Positions 1 through 9,441 are shown, counted from the stretch's first letter. The stretch is 64,000 bases of DNA from Rhizorhabdus dicambivorans (GCF_002355275.1 NZ_CP023449.1:2148001-2212000); one strand, 5' to 3'. The notes: generated by a model from the letters alone, not told the origin. Translations and numbers: made by a program.

Positions 1-398
1 TCGGCAAGGATATGACGCGGCGCGCGGCCGAAGCCGTCTACGAAGCCTCCGGCGTCGGTCCTAAGGACATCCGTGTCGCTGAACTCCATGACTGCTTCGC
101 GCACAACGAAGTCGTGACCTATGAGGGCTTGGGCCTGTGCGGCGAGGGTGAAGCGGCCAAGTTCATCGCGGACCAGGACAACACCTATGGAGGCCGCGTC
201 GTGACCAATCCGTCCGGCGGCCTGTTGTCGAAGGGGCACCCGCTTGGCGCCACCGGGCTTGCCCAGTGTTTCGAGCTGACTCAGCAACTGCGGGGGGCCG
301 CAGGCGCGCGCCAGGTCGAAGGCGCGCGGCATGCCCTGCAGCATAATCTGGGTCTCGGCGGTGCGTGCGTGGTCACGCTCTATGAGAGGGCGGCCTGA
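1..398 (+). CDS. SCP-x / lipid-transfer-type thiolase, C-terminal part
   Basis: The reading frame is open from the window edge, so this is the 3' end of a longer gene. The motifs [18 protein letters not shown] and the ending [15 protein letters not shown] match the C-terminal half of SCP-x/lipid-transfer thiolases; this group lacks the CxGGG cysteine loop of ordinary degradative thiolases, as seen here. Family members cleave or retro-aldol CoA-bound chains during side-chain oxidation. The stop overlaps the next start by one base (TGATG), so it is the upstream member of an operon with the two MaoC-like genes. The nucleophilic cysteine lies outside the window and cannot be checked. Confidence 0.88.
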   Translation, partial: GKDMTRRAAEAVYEASGVGPKDIRVAELHDCFAHNEVVTYEGLGLCGEGEAAKFIADQDNTYGGRVVTNPSGGLLSKGHPLGATGLAQCFELTQQLRGAAGARQVEGARHALQHNLGLGGACVVTLYERAA

Positions 399-859
399 TG
401 AGGATCGATGCTCAGCGGCATATCGGCGTGGTCTCCGAACCCCGCGTCGTGGAGGTCGAACGCGGCTTCCTGAAGTTCTTTGCGAAAGCCACCGGGGAAA
501 CCAATCCGATCTATTTCGACGAGGAGGCAGCGCGGGCTGCCGGGCATCCCGACATCCCTATGCCGCCGACCTACATGTTCAGCCTGCAGCTTTCGGCGCC
601 TGCTGCGGTCGGTGACGTTTTTGATCCCGTGAACGGCATGGGGATCGATATGCGGCGTGTGCTGCATGGGGAAGAAAGCTTCACCTATCACCAGCCCGTC
701 TACGCCGGCGACCGGCTGGAACTCGTCACGACGACGACGGACATTTACGAAAAGAAGGGGGGCGCCTTGCAATTCATCGTTCAGGAGACGCGCTGCACCA
801 ACAGCGATCAGATACTGTGCATCGAAGCGCGTCAGGTTACGGTGGCACGCAATGGCTGA
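398..859 (+). CDS. MaoC-family hot-dog protein, FAS1-like dehydratase type (subunit 1 of a split hydratase)
   Basis: A 153-residue single hot-dog protein. The stretch GETNPIYFDEEAARAAGH followed by MPPTY resembles the N-terminal, usually non-catalytic, FAS1-like dehydratase domain of two-domain MaoC enzymes; the catalytic His of the hydratase motif is replaced (NPIYFD rather than NPIHxD). The next gene encodes the complementary catalytic hot-dog and overlaps by 8 bases. The two are inferred to form a heteromeric enoyl-CoA hydratase, as in the ChsH1/ChsH2 type of steroid side-chain degradation. Confidence 0.85.
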   Translation: MRIDAQRHIGVVSEPRVVEVERGFLKFFAKATGETNPIYFDEEAARAAGHPDIPMPPTYMFSLQLSAPAAVGDVFDPVNGMGIDMRRVLHGEESFTYHQPVYAGDRLELVTTTTDIYEKKGGALQFIVQETRCTNSDQILCIEARQVTVARNG

Positions 860-1280
860 CGCCGTCATGACGGTGCCGGAGACCGTCTTCGAAGGGCAGG
901 AATTGCCCGAACATATCTGCGGGCCAATCGATCGCACCATTCTGGCGCTGTTCGCGGGAGCATCGCACGATCATGTCAAGCTGCATATCGACAGCGATTT
1001 CGCCAAGGGCGCCGGAATGGACGATGTATTCGCCCATGGCATGCTCGTCATGGCCTATCTCGGCCAGTTCCTGACACGTTGGCGACCGCAGCAGAACATA
1101 CGCAAATGGAGCACCCGCTTCGTGGCGATCACGCCGGTTCATGCCACGATCCATTGTCGCGGTCGGATTGCCGAGATCATCGAGCAGGATGGGGAACGTC
1201 TGGCGCGGGTAAAGCTGGGTGCGTGGACCGACAAGGACGTCCAGACGGTCGATGGTGAAGCGCTCGTAGCGCTCGGGTGA
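852..1280 (+). CDS. MaoC-like (R)-specific enoyl-CoA hydratase, catalytic subunit
   Basis: A 142-residue hot-dog protein starting at the ATG inside the end of the preceding gene (ATGGCTGA overlap). Residues 37-47, [11 protein letters not shown], carry the expected catalytic pair Asp40 and His45 of MaoC hydratases, and FAHGML follows where the family has its hydrophobic helix. It would hydrate an enoyl-CoA to a 3-hydroxyacyl-CoA with the upstream hot-dog protein as partner. The short overlap implies translational coupling. Substrate chain is unknown. Confidence 0.86.
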   Translation: MADAVMTVPETVFEGQELPEHICGPIDRTILALFAGASHDHVKLHIDSDFAKGAGMDDVFAHGMLVMAYLGQFLTRWRPQQNIRKWSTRFVAITPVHATIHCRGRIAEIIEQDGERLARVKLGAWTDKDVQTVDGEALVALG

Positions 1281-1301
1281 TTTCCAGAAGGGATAATTAA
1301 A

Positions 1302-2129
1302 ATGGGTAAGCTGTTGGGCAAGGTCGCGATCGTTTCCGGATCCGGCCGCGGGATCGGGCGCGCCACGGCCCTGAAGCTTGCGTCGGAAGGTGCAAGCGTG
1401 GTCGTGAACGATCTCGATCAGGAGCCGGCTGACGAAGTGGTCGGCGCGATCCGGGCGGCTGGCGGATCCGCCGTCGCCTGTGTGGGCAGTGTGACGGAAC
1501 CGGACTTTGGCGAGCGTTTCGTCAAGGCCGCGATCGATAGCTTTGGTGGCCTCGATATCATCGTCAACAATGCGGGCTATACGCTGGACGGCGTTATCCA
1601 GAAGCAGGGCGATGAGCAGTTCCAGGCCATGCTCGACGTGCACGTCCTGGCCCCGTTTCGCATCCTGCGCGCCGCTTCCGAGCCGATCCGGATGTTCCGA
1701 AAGGCCGAGACCGAGGCCGGGCGGGAAGTGATCCGCAAGGTTGTCAACATCTCGTCGATGGCTGGTACGCGCGGCAATGCGGGCCAGATCAACTATTCTT
1801 CGGCCAAGGCCGCCGTCGTTGGAATGACGAAGACGATGTCCAAGGAATGGGGGCGGCACAAGGTGTGCGTGAACTGCATCGCCTTCGGCCTGATTGAGAC
1901 GCGGCTTACCAAGTCCAGCGACAATCCCGAAACGAAGATCGAGGTCGAGGGGCGCACGATCCAGGCAGGTATTCCGGCGGTGGCGCTGAAGGCGATGTCC
2001 GATCTCGTACCGATGGGCCGGCCGGGCACAGTCGAAGAGGCTGCCGGTAGCATCTACATGCTATGCAGCCCCGACAGCGACTATGTAAGCGGCCAAGTGC
2101 TGGAGGTGGGCGGCGGGATCAGTCTCTGA
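1302..2129 (+). CDS. SDR oxidoreductase, 3-hydroxyacyl-CoA dehydrogenase-like (MFE-2/17beta-HSD4 type)
   Basis: A 275-residue classical short-chain dehydrogenase. The cofactor loop GSGRGIG is at residues 13-19, NNAG is near residue 90, and the catalytic YSSAK has Tyr165 and Lys169. Asp at the end of beta-2 (VVVNDLD) suggests NAD(H). The N-terminus and the long insertion before the catalytic strand resemble the dehydrogenase domain of multifunctional enzyme type 2, which oxidises the (R)-3-hydroxyacyl-CoA made by MaoC hydratases. That fits its place directly behind the hydratase pair. The role is inferred from context. Confidence 0.85.
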   Translation: MGKLLGKVAIVSGSGRGIGRATALKLASEGASVVVNDLDQEPADEVVGAIRAAGGSAVACVGSVTEPDFGERFVKAAIDSFGGLDIIVNNAGYTLDGVIQKQGDEQFQAMLDVHVLAPFRILRAASEPIRMFRKAETEAGREVIRKVVNISSMAGTRGNAGQINYSSAKAAVVGMTKTMSKEWGRHKVCVNCIAFGLIETRLTKSSDNPETKIEVEGRTIQAGIPAVALKAMSDLVPMGRPGTVEEAAGSIYMLCSPDSDYVSGQVLEVGGGISL

Positions 2130-2161
2130 TACCGCGGGCCTCATCGGAAAGGAAAAGGGCG

Positions 2162-3304
2162 ATGCTCGCCACCGACAGTCGCACGATCTACGACGTGGAT
2201 CTGGAGATTTTCCGCGACCAGGTCCGGAAGTTCCTGGACCGTGCACATACTCCCAACCTGGATAGATGGGAGCAAGAGGGTATCGTCGACCGGGAGTTCT
2301 GGCGGGCGGCGGGCGAAGCGGGGCTGCTCTGCCCGACCGTCGCTGAGGCCTATGGCGGGCTTGGCCTCGACTTCCGCTACAATGCCGTGATCGACGAGGA
2401 ACTATATTACGCGGGCTCGCCGACGCATCTTTGCCTTCAGTCGGATATCATCGTCGATTATATCGAACGCTACGGTTCGGAAGACCAGAAGCATAAATGG
2501 CTGCCGAGGATGATCTCGGGCGAAACCGTCGCCGCCATTGCGATGACCGAGCCCGGTGCCGGCTCCGACCTCCAGGGTGTGCGAACCACCGCGCGGCGTG
2601 AGGGCGGCAACTATATTATCAATGGCGCGAAGACCTATATCAGTAACGGTCAGAACGCCGATCTGGTAATCGTGGTCGCCAAAACCGATCCGGACGCTGG
2701 CAGCCGGGGGATATCGCTTATTCTTGTCGAGGCGACGCGCGAGGGGTTCACGCGAGGTCGCAACCTCGACAAGATCGGGCAGAATGGCGCCGACACCTCG
2801 GAACTATTCTTTCAGGATCTGTGCGTACCTGCGGCGAATCTCCTTGGGGAGGAGGGCAAGGGCTTCGGCTACCTGATGGCGCAGCTGCCGCAGGAGCGAC
2901 TGAGCATAGCGGTCATGGCCCAGGCCAGCGCGCAACGTGCTTTCGACGAAGCCGTCAAGTTCACCAAGGAGCGGAAAGCCTTCGGGCAGACCGTGTTTGA
3001 TTTTCAGAACACGCGTTTCACGCTAGCCGGGCTGAAGGCAAAGATGCAGGCTGGCTGGGCCCATCTCGATTGGGCAATGGCGCGTCACTTGCAGGGAAAG
3101 TTGACCGCTGCCGAGGCCTCCGCCGCCAAGCTGTTCCATACCGAATTGCAGTGGGAGGTCTGCGATGCCGCCCTGCAACTGCATGGCGGCGCGGGTTACA
3201 TGAACGAATATCCCATCGCCCGTCTGTGGCGCGATGCGCGTGTGCAGCGGATTTATGGCGGTACTTCGGAGATCATGAAGGAGGTCGTGGCGCGCTCGAT
3301 CTGA
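2162..3304 (+). CDS. Acyl-CoA dehydrogenase (FAD)
   Basis: A 380-residue acyl-CoA dehydrogenase; the start at 2162 follows a purine-rich ribosome site (GGAAAGGAAAAGGG). Seen are the flavin motif MTEPGAGSD, the substrate-side loop YISNGQNADL, and the C-terminal RIYGGTSEIMKEV. The Glu of the usual YEGT motif is Gly, but QLPQERL places Glu245 where long-chain acyl-CoA and isovaleryl-CoA dehydrogenases carry their catalytic base, so the enzyme is probably active. It would introduce the alpha-beta double bond ahead of the hydratase. Electrons should go to ETF, not encoded here. Confidence 0.93.
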   Translation: MLATDSRTIYDVDLEIFRDQVRKFLDRAHTPNLDRWEQEGIVDREFWRAAGEAGLLCPTVAEAYGGLGLDFRYNAVIDEELYYAGSPTHLCLQSDIIVDYIERYGSEDQKHKWLPRMISGETVAAIAMTEPGAGSDLQGVRTTARREGGNYIINGAKTYISNGQNADLVIVVAKTDPDAGSRGISLILVEATREGFTRGRNLDKIGQNGADTSELFFQDLCVPAANLLGEEGKGFGYLMAQLPQERLSIAVMAQASAQRAFDEAVKFTKERKAFGQTVFDFQNTRFTLAGLKAKMQAGWAHLDWAMARHLQGKLTAAEASAAKLFHTELQWEVCDAALQLHGGAGYMNEYPIARLWRDARVQRIYGGTSEIMKEVVARSI

Positions 3305-3439
3305 CAGAAGCGGACGGCTCGTGACGCTCGCGCGACGCGTGCAGTGAGGGAAAATCTGGCGTTGCGGATCGCGATGCCGACAAACAGGCCATACTGGTTC
3401 GGGCTGGCTTCCTGGATCGCGATGGCAAGGAGATGATTG

Positions 3440-4966
3440 GTGCAGCTTACCCAAAGCCTTAGGCGCAACGCGGAGCTTTTTCCCAGCCAGGCCGCCCTGA
3501 TCTGCGGTTCGCGTGTTACGACCTGGGCCGAACTGCAGCAGCGCGTCGCCCGTCTGGCGGCGGCGTTTCGCGCGGCGGGAGCGAACCCGGGCGATCGGAT
3601 CGCCATGCTCGCCGTCAACAGCGATCGTTTCGTGGAATGCTTGTACGCGGTGTTGTGGGCCGGCTGCGTCGCGATACCGTTCAACACGCGCTGGGCCGAG
3701 GCGGAGATCAACTTTGCTCTCGAGGACAGCGAACCGGCGATCATGGTTGTCGATGCGAATTTCGCCGGATGGGCATCGTGGTTCGCCGCGAGCGGCGTTG
3801 CCGTGTTCGGCTGCGAGGATGGGCTGGGCGTGCCGTCGATCGGCGAGCTCGTCTCGATGCATGAGCCGATCCCGGAAGAGGGCGGCAGCGGCTGCGATCT
3901 GGCGGGCATCTTCTACACCGGCGGCACGACGGGGCGGGCCAAGGGGGTGATGTTGAGCCATGCCCAGCTGATCACCGCCTTTCTGGCCGCTCAGGCCGTC
4001 ACGCAGTATGCCTCGAACGCGGTCGTCCTGCATATCGCGCCGATGTTCCATATCGCGGGGGCGGGCATGTTGTTCGGCATGACCATGTTGGGGGCGACAC
4101 ACGTCATTCTCAGCAGCTTCGACCCGGCCACGACGATCAAGTCCGTCGAGGAGCATCGGGTGACGGTGATGCTGCTGGTGCCGACGATGATCAGCATGCT
4201 GTGCGAGAGATTGCGCCAGCAGCCGGCCGATATGTCGAGCATCCAGCGTCTGACCTACGGTGCGTCGCCGATATCCAGCGCGGTGCTCGAAGCGGCGATG
4301 GAATTGTTGCCGAACGCCCGTTTCGTGCAGGCCTATGGCCAGACCGAACTTTCGGCGTGCCTTACCGTGCTTGACCACGAGGATCATCTCGCCGGTCGCG
4401 GCCGCTCGGCCGGTCGCGTGGCGCCGACGATGTCGCTTCGGATCGTCAACAGGCAGGGCGAGCCGGTGCCGGTCGGGGTTGTCGGCGAAATCGAGGCGCG
4501 CGCGCCTGGCGTGATGCTTGGCTATTGGAAACAACCGAATCTCACTGCCCAGACAATCGTCGATGGGTGGCTCAAGACCGGCGATGCTGGTCGCGTTGAC
4601 GAAGCAGGTTATCTCTATCTGGAGGATCGCGTGAAGGACATGATCATCACCGGTGGTGAGAATGTCTATTCGGCCGAGGTCGAGAATGCGCTGATGAGCC
4701 ATCCGGGCGTGGCTCAGTGCGCTGTGATCGGTGTGCCGGACGAGCGCTGGGGTGAGCGGGTGCACGCCATCATTCAGACTCGCGAAGGCATCCCGGTAAC
4801 CGAGAGCGATCTCAAGGCCCATTGCGAGCCTCTGATCGCGAACTACAAGCGGCCGAAGTCGTTCGAGCTTCGGGCCACGTCGCTTCCCTTGTCCGGCGCG
4901 GGCAAGATCATGAAGGCAGAGCTCAGAAGGCCTTTTTGGGAAGGGCGTTCCAGACAAATCGGCTGA
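3440..4966 (+). CDS. Acyl-CoA synthetase (AMP-forming, ANL superfamily)
   Basis: A roughly 508-residue adenylate-forming ligase with the phosphate-binding loop FYTGGTTGRAKGV, the YGQTE motif, KTGDAG, the hinge DRVKDMIITGGENVYS and the C-terminal catalytic lysine in SGAGKIMKAELR. It activates a carboxylic acid to acyl-AMP and then acyl-CoA. The start is uncertain: a TTG at 3437 and a GTG at 3440 both follow AAGGAG (3427-3432); GTG has the better spacing of 7. Its place within a beta-oxidation cluster suggests it feeds the pathway encoded around it. Confidence 0.9.
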   Translation: MQLTQSLRRNAELFPSQAALICGSRVTTWAELQQRVARLAAAFRAAGANPGDRIAMLAVNSDRFVECLYAVLWAGCVAIPFNTRWAEAEINFALEDSEPAIMVVDANFAGWASWFAASGVAVFGCEDGLGVPSIGELVSMHEPIPEEGGSGCDLAGIFYTGGTTGRAKGVMLSHAQLITAFLAAQAVTQYASNAVVLHIAPMFHIAGAGMLFGMTMLGATHVILSSFDPATTIKSVEEHRVTVMLLVPTMISMLCERLRQQPADMSSIQRLTYGASPISSAVLEAAMELLPNARFVQAYGQTELSACLTVLDHEDHLAGRGRSAGRVAPTMSLRIVNRQGEPVPVGVVGEIEARAPGVMLGYWKQPNLTAQTIVDGWLKTGDAGRVDEAGYLYLEDRVKDMIITGGENVYSAEVENALMSHPGVAQCAVIGVPDERWGERVHAIIQTREGIPVTESDLKAHCEPLIANYKRPKSFELRATSLPLSGAGKIMKAELRRPFWEGRSRQIG

Positions 4967-5019
4967 CACCGCATGGTCCGGCTGAGGCCGGCGATCATCT
5001 GGTCGAGGGGTGGCACAAG

Positions 5020-5790
5020 ATGGATATGCTGCGGGTGGACGATCTCGGTGGCGGGCTGCAACGCTTCACGCTCAACCGGCCCCACCGCCTGAACGCGCTG
5101 GATCAGCCGATGGTGGAAGCGCTCCTCGCGCATTTCGAATCGCTCCGGCGGAACCGGGATGTCCGCGTGGTTATCCTGCATGGCACGGGACGGGCTTTTT
5201 GCGCTGGCGGCGACCTGAAGGCGGTCGGCAAGCCCGAAGCCCTGCAGGACGGCTTGCGGGGCGACTGGGTCTTGCGTGACGTGATGACGGCCATGCGCTC
5301 CTGCCCGCAACCTTTGATCGCTACGGTTAGAGGAGCCGCCGCCGGTGGGGGGATGGCCCTCGCGCTCAATTGCGACGTGATCGTGGCGAGCGAAAGTGCC
5401 GTTTTCCATCCGGTGTTCATCTCGATCGGGCTCTCAGGCACGGAGCTAGGCATCAGTTGGCGCCTGCAGCGGACAATCGGCCTGTCCAAGGCGCGCGAAA
5501 CGCTGCTTGCCAATCGGCCGATCCGCTCGGCCGATGCACTTCGCTGGGGGCTTGTTTCCGAAGTCACCAGCGAAGAGGACCTGGATGGATATGGCGAGGC
5601 CTTGGCGCGAGAGATGCTGCCAGCGGCTCCGGACGTGCTGCGCGTCAGCAAGCGGTCGTTCGATGCGTCGCTGGAACAGCCGAGCTTCGCGGCAGCGCTC
5701 GAGGCGGAGGAGCGCAACCAGTTATTGATGGTCGTGCGGGACAAGGGGCGGATTCCCCTTTTCACGCCGGCCTGCAGATCGGGAGCTTGA
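5020..5790 (+). CDS. Enoyl-CoA hydratase/isomerase (crotonase) family protein
   Basis: A 256-residue crotonase. The oxyanion-hole segments GRAFCAGGDL and GAAAGGGMALAL are present. The two acidic residues of classical enoyl-CoA hydratase are not: the position in GGGxELA is Ala and the later PEI segment reads HPVFI. Instead GLSGTELGISWRLQR carries a Glu at a position seen in other crotonase subgroups. It may therefore be an isomerase, hydrolase or ring-cleaving member rather than a simple hydratase. Start chosen at ATG 5020; ATG 5026 is an alternative. Confidence 0.85.
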   Translation: MDMLRVDDLGGGLQRFTLNRPHRLNALDQPMVEALLAHFESLRRNRDVRVVILHGTGRAFCAGGDLKAVGKPEALQDGLRGDWVLRDVMTAMRSCPQPLIATVRGAAAGGGMALALNCDVIVASESAVFHPVFISIGLSGTELGISWRLQRTIGLSKARETLLANRPIRSADALRWGLVSEVTSEEDLDGYGEALAREMLPAAPDVLRVSKRSFDASLEQPSFAAALEAEERNQLLMVVRDKGRIPLFTPACRSGA

Positions 5791-5849
5791 GGAATGACGG
5801 ACGGTATCAACGCGCGGCTGGCGGGACGTCCGGCGATGGTGGTGGTTCC

Positions 5850-6812
5850 ATGAGGAATCGCCTCACGGAGCTCCTGGGCATCCGATATCCGATCGTGCAG
5901 GCGCCGATGAGCTGGATCGCACGATCGCGGTTGGCGAGCGCCGTTTCCAATGCCGGTGGTCTCGGCATCATCGAAACATCCTCCGGCCGCCTCGACGAGG
6001 TGCGGGAGGAAGTGCGGAAGATGAAGTCCCTGACGGACAGGCCGTGGGGAATGAATATCGCCCAGGCGTTCGTGCGCGATCCCGACATAGTGAGCTTCGT
6101 CGTCGATCAGGGCGTGCGCTTCGTTACCACTTCGGCGGGCGATCCGGGCAAATATTGCGATGCGCTGAAAAGCAGGGGGCTCACCGTCTTTCACGTGGTT
6201 CCCTCGCTCGCCGCCGCCGAGAAGGCGGTCGCGGCCGGGGTCGATGGCCTCGTGGTCGAGGGGGCTGAAGGCGGCGGCTTCAAGAGCAGTCGCGAGGTCT
6301 TCACCATGGTCCTCTTGCCGCTGGTCGCGTCCAGGGTGAATGTGCCGATCATCGCCGCTGGCGGAATCGCGGACGGACGTTCGATGGCCGCTGCCTTCGC
6401 GCTGGGCGCCGAAGGGGTGCAGATGGGCACCCGCATGGTCGCGGCAAGCGAAAGTCCGGTCCACCAGAACTGGAAGAACGCCATCGTGAACGCCCGGGAA
6501 ACCGACACGGTCTTCCTGAACCGCCACGGGACCGGCCCGGCGCTGCGTGCGCTGCGCACCGGCAAGACCACGCAATATGAAGTCGAGCCTCCCGGCAATA
6601 TCATGAGCGAATTCGACCATGCCCATAAGCTGTATTTCGGCGGGGACATGGAAGCTTCGATCGCCGTGACTGGCCAGGTCATGGGCAGGATCGACAGTGT
6701 GAAGCCCGTGGCGGAAATTCTCCAAGATACGATGATCGAATTCGAGACCGTCATCACCGGCCTCGCGCAGCGTAACGGGCTTGGCCCCGATCCGTTGTGC
6801 GCCAGCGGCTAG
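5850..6812 (+). CDS. Nitronate monooxygenase family FMN protein (NPD-like)
   Basis: A 320-residue TIM-barrel flavoprotein beginning MRNRLTELLGIRYPIVQAPM, the typical N-terminus of 2-nitropropane dioxygenase/nitronate monooxygenases. The phosphate-binding part IIAAGGIADGRSMAAAFALG followed by GVQMGTR is intact. Many family members in catabolic clusters are not nitronate enzymes but act as enoyl reductases or quinone reductases, so the substrate is open. It is the penultimate gene of the first plus-strand block, 59 bases behind the crotonase. Confidence 0.85.
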   Translation: MRNRLTELLGIRYPIVQAPMSWIARSRLASAVSNAGGLGIIETSSGRLDEVREEVRKMKSLTDRPWGMNIAQAFVRDPDIVSFVVDQGVRFVTTSAGDPGKYCDALKSRGLTVFHVVPSLAAAEKAVAAGVDGLVVEGAEGGGFKSSREVFTMVLLPLVASRVNVPIIAAGGIADGRSMAAAFALGAEGVQMGTRMVAASESPVHQNWKNAIVNARETDTVFLNRHGTGPALRALRTGKTTQYEVEPPGNIMSEFDHAHKLYFGGDMEASIAVTGQVMGRIDSVKPVAEILQDTMIEFETVITGLAQRNGLGPDPLCASG

Positions 6813-6863
6813 GCGACGACCGGCACACTTCACACCTTGACTCGCCACGGGCGTTATCCGAAC

Positions 6864-6877
6864 CTACCGTTCGGTAG
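6864..6877. promoter_or_regulatory. Palindromic operator upstream of the aldehyde dehydrogenase
   Basis: CTACCG-TT-CGGTAG is an inverted repeat with 6-base arms, 33 bases before the ATG at 6910. The ACCG/CGGT half-sites resemble those bound by TetR-family regulators of CoA catabolism. No regulator lies next to it, so the cognate protein is unknown. Confidence 0.55.
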
Positions 6878-6909
6878 AATTAAAGAAAAAGTCTTCCAGG
6901 AGCTTCACC

Positions 6910-8328
6910 ATGAACTATTACGCCGACTATGCTATGACCATCAACGGCCGAGCGGTCTCCGGAGCGGCCGAGATTGAGGTCATTAATCCAGCCACCGGCG
7001 AAGTGTTCGCCACCGCCCCCGATTGCACGGCCGAGCAACTTGATGAAGCCGTTGAAGCGGCACGCGTTGCGTTCAGAAGCTGGCGGAAGGTTCCGATCGC
7101 CGAGCGCCAGGCCCTCGTGGCGAAGGCGGGCGACCTTCTGATCGGGCAGGCCGAGGATATGGCGCGCCTTTTCACGCGCGAGCAGGGCCGCCCCGTCGAA
7201 ATGGCCAAGCAGGAGATCATCGGGGCAGGCAAATGGATGAAGCAGGTCGCCAAGCAGACGCCGCCGGTGCATGTCTCCGAAGACAGTGACAGGCAGTTCA
7301 TCGAAACGCGATATGTTCCCCTGGGTGTTGTCTGTGCCATTACGCCTTGGAATTTCCCGGTCAATATGGTGGCTTGGAAGCTGGCGCCGGCGCTGGTGGC
7401 CGGCAACACCCTGGTTCTCAAGCCTAGCCCCTTCACACCCCTCTGCACTTTGAAGATGGGTGAGTTGTTCCGCGACATTTTTCCGGCAGGCGTCTTCAAC
7501 GTCATCACAGGCGGTGATGCGCTTGGGCCGATGATGACGGCGCATCCGGGATTCGCCAAGATCAGCTTCACGGGCTCCACCGCTACCGGTAGGCGCGTCT
7601 TGGAAAGCGGCGCTGCCGACCTCAAGCGGGTTACGCTCGAGCTCGGCGGAAATGACGCGGCCATTGTCCTGTCGGATGTGGATCTGGATGCTGTCGCTCA
7701 GAAGATCTTCTTCGGCGCTTTCTACAACAGTGCTCAGATCTGCGTGGCGACCAAGCGTCTCTACGTACATGAAGATGTTTACGAAGGGTTGCGCGATCGC
7801 CTGAAGACGATCGCCGAGGGAACGAAGGTAGGAGACGGCGCCGAGCAAGGCACCGTCCTGGGTCCGATCCAGAACAAGCGGCAATATGATCGGGTCGTGG
7901 AACTTCTGGAGGATGCGAAGTCCAACGATCTGACCTTGATTCAGGGGCGCGCCATTCCGGATAATGGCGGCTACTTCGTTCCGGTAACCATCGTCGACAA
8001 CCCGCCGGAGGACAGCCGGGTGGTGCAGGAGGAAGCTTTCGGCCCCATTCTGCCAATGTTGAAATTCCGTGATATCGACGACGTGATCGATCGAGCGAAC
8101 GCCAGCGAATATGGCCTGGCGGGAGCCATATGGTCGAAGGACACCGACAAGGCCATGGAAATTGCGCGCCGGATGGAGACCGGCACCGTTTGGATCAACC
8201 AGAATCTCAATATTCGCCCTGATACACCCTTTGCCGGCCACAAGCAGAGCGGCTTCGGGATCGAGCACGGCATGGAGGGGCTCTTGGAATATATGGTGCC
8301 ACAGGCGGTTCACCTCTCGAAGGGATGA
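6910..8328 (+). CDS. NAD(P)-dependent aldehyde dehydrogenase
   Basis: A 472-residue ALDH-superfamily enzyme with the family landmarks CAITPWNFPV, KPSPFTPL, FTGSTATGRRV, the general base Glu244 in LELGG and the nucleophile Cys278 in SAQICVATKR. It oxidises an aldehyde to an acid. The GlyGly after Glu is followed by Asn-Asp, as in the succinate-semialdehyde/NAD-dependent group. It has its own palindromic upstream operator and is separated from the previous gene by 97 bases, so it may be its own transcription unit. Confidence 0.92.
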   Translation: MNYYADYAMTINGRAVSGAAEIEVINPATGEVFATAPDCTAEQLDEAVEAARVAFRSWRKVPIAERQALVAKAGDLLIGQAEDMARLFTREQGRPVEMAKQEIIGAGKWMKQVAKQTPPVHVSEDSDRQFIETRYVPLGVVCAITPWNFPVNMVAWKLAPALVAGNTLVLKPSPFTPLCTLKMGELFRDIFPAGVFNVITGGDALGPMMTAHPGFAKISFTGSTATGRRVLESGAADLKRVTLELGGNDAAIVLSDVDLDAVAQKIFFGAFYNSAQICVATKRLYVHEDVYEGLRDRLKTIAEGTKVGDGAEQGTVLGPIQNKRQYDRVVELLEDAKSNDLTLIQGRAIPDNGGYFVPVTIVDNPPEDSRVVQEEAFGPILPMLKFRDIDDVIDRANASEYGLAGAIWSKDTDKAMEIARRMETGTVWINQNLNIRPDTPFAGHKQSGFGIEHGMEGLLEYMVPQAVHLSKG

Positions 8329-8347
8329 TGGCCAAAAGGGGGCCATC
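8327..8347 (+). terminator. Possible hairpin over the stop codon of the aldehyde dehydrogenase
   Basis: GATGGCC (8327-8333) and GGCCATC (8341-8347) form a perfect 7-base inverted repeat around a 7-base loop, overlapping the TGA. There is no T-run, so it is at most a weak or factor-assisted terminator. Confidence 0.35.
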
Positions 8348-8510
8348 GGTGTTGGGTCCGGGCGTTCCTTTGCGGGAAGGACCGCTCGGGCCCAGCTTTC
8401 CGGCTCCGGCCCTCCACCCTAGGGTCATTCCGTGTTTGAAGGAATCGGAGGGATTCCCAAGAGGGAATGAATGTGATTCAAGCTGTCCACTGGTGAGGAG
8501 GCCAGGATGG

Positions 8511-9441
8511 ATGAGGCCATTTTCCCGAGATTTGCGAGAGCGCTTTGGACGGGCACTGGATCGGGGTCTGTCGGCCCGAGCTGCGGCGGATTTGTTCGAG
8601 GTCAGCCCGGCGACGGGGGTTCGGTGGGCACAGGCATGGCGTCGGACGGGAGCGATCGAGGCGGGCAAGGTCGGCGGCCACAAACGTTGCAAGCTTGAAC
8701 CGGAACGCGAATGGCTGCTGGTGCGGATCGCCGAGAAGGATGTGACGCTCCAGGAACTGCGGGCGATGCTGCGCGAAGAGCGGGAGGTCGTGGTGGCGTG
8801 CGACACGCTGTGGCGCTACCTCAAGCGGCTGGGCAAGACGTTTAAAAAAGACGCTCTTCGCCAAGGAGCAAGATCGCCCGGACGTTGCCCGCCGCCGCGC
8901 CCGCTGGTTCGCGCTTCAGCGGCACATAGATCCCAAGCGCCTTGTCTTCATCGACGAGACCTGGGCGAAGACCAATATGACGCGGACCCACGGCTGGGGC
9001 GACAGGGGCAGGCCGCTCATCGCCAAGGTCCCGCACGGCCATTGGAAGACGCTGACCTTCATTGCCGGTCTACGCCATGACGGCATCGTGGCACCGTGCG
9101 TGATCGATGGACCGATCAACGGCGACAGCTTCACCGCCTGGGTCGAACAATTCCTGATCCCGGCGCTGGAACCCGGCAGCATCGTGATCATCGACAATCT
9201 CGGCAGCCACAAAGGTAGCCGCGTCCGCCGGTCGTTGCGGGCGGCCGGCATCAAGCTCCTCTTCCTGCCGCCATATTCGCCCGATCTGAACCCGATCGAG
9301 CAGGTTTTCTCCAAGCTCAAGCGCCTGCTAATCCACTCGCCGACTTGGATGTCGGCGCCACGATTAAAGGTGCTATATGGGAAATATTGTCCGGTCATTT
9401 GCTTGGAATGCACGCAATTTAGAACTGGCGCAGCTGGCTGA
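8511..9441 (+). pseudogene. IS630-family transposase, frameshifted and 3'-truncated
   Basis: The N-terminal HTH part (from ATG 8511, MRPFSRDLRERFG) reads in one frame to an A6 run at 8844-8849 (TTTAAAAAAGAC). The catalytic part continues in another frame (LKKTLFAKEQ), a +1 (or -2) change. DDE residues are visible in FIDETW, IIDNLGSHK and NPIEQVFSKLK. Homology stops after FSKLKRLL near 9330; the last 40 or so residues of a normal IS630 transposase and the right inverted repeat are missing, replaced by unrelated sequence that runs to a stop at 9441. The A-run could be a programmed shift site, but the 3' truncation makes the element dead. Confidence 0.85.

Noticed and set aside
8844-8849. A6 run as proof of programmed frameshifting in the IS630 transposase
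   Set aside because: The frame change is +1/-2, and the gene is truncated at its 3' end anyway; a slippage mutation explains it equally well.
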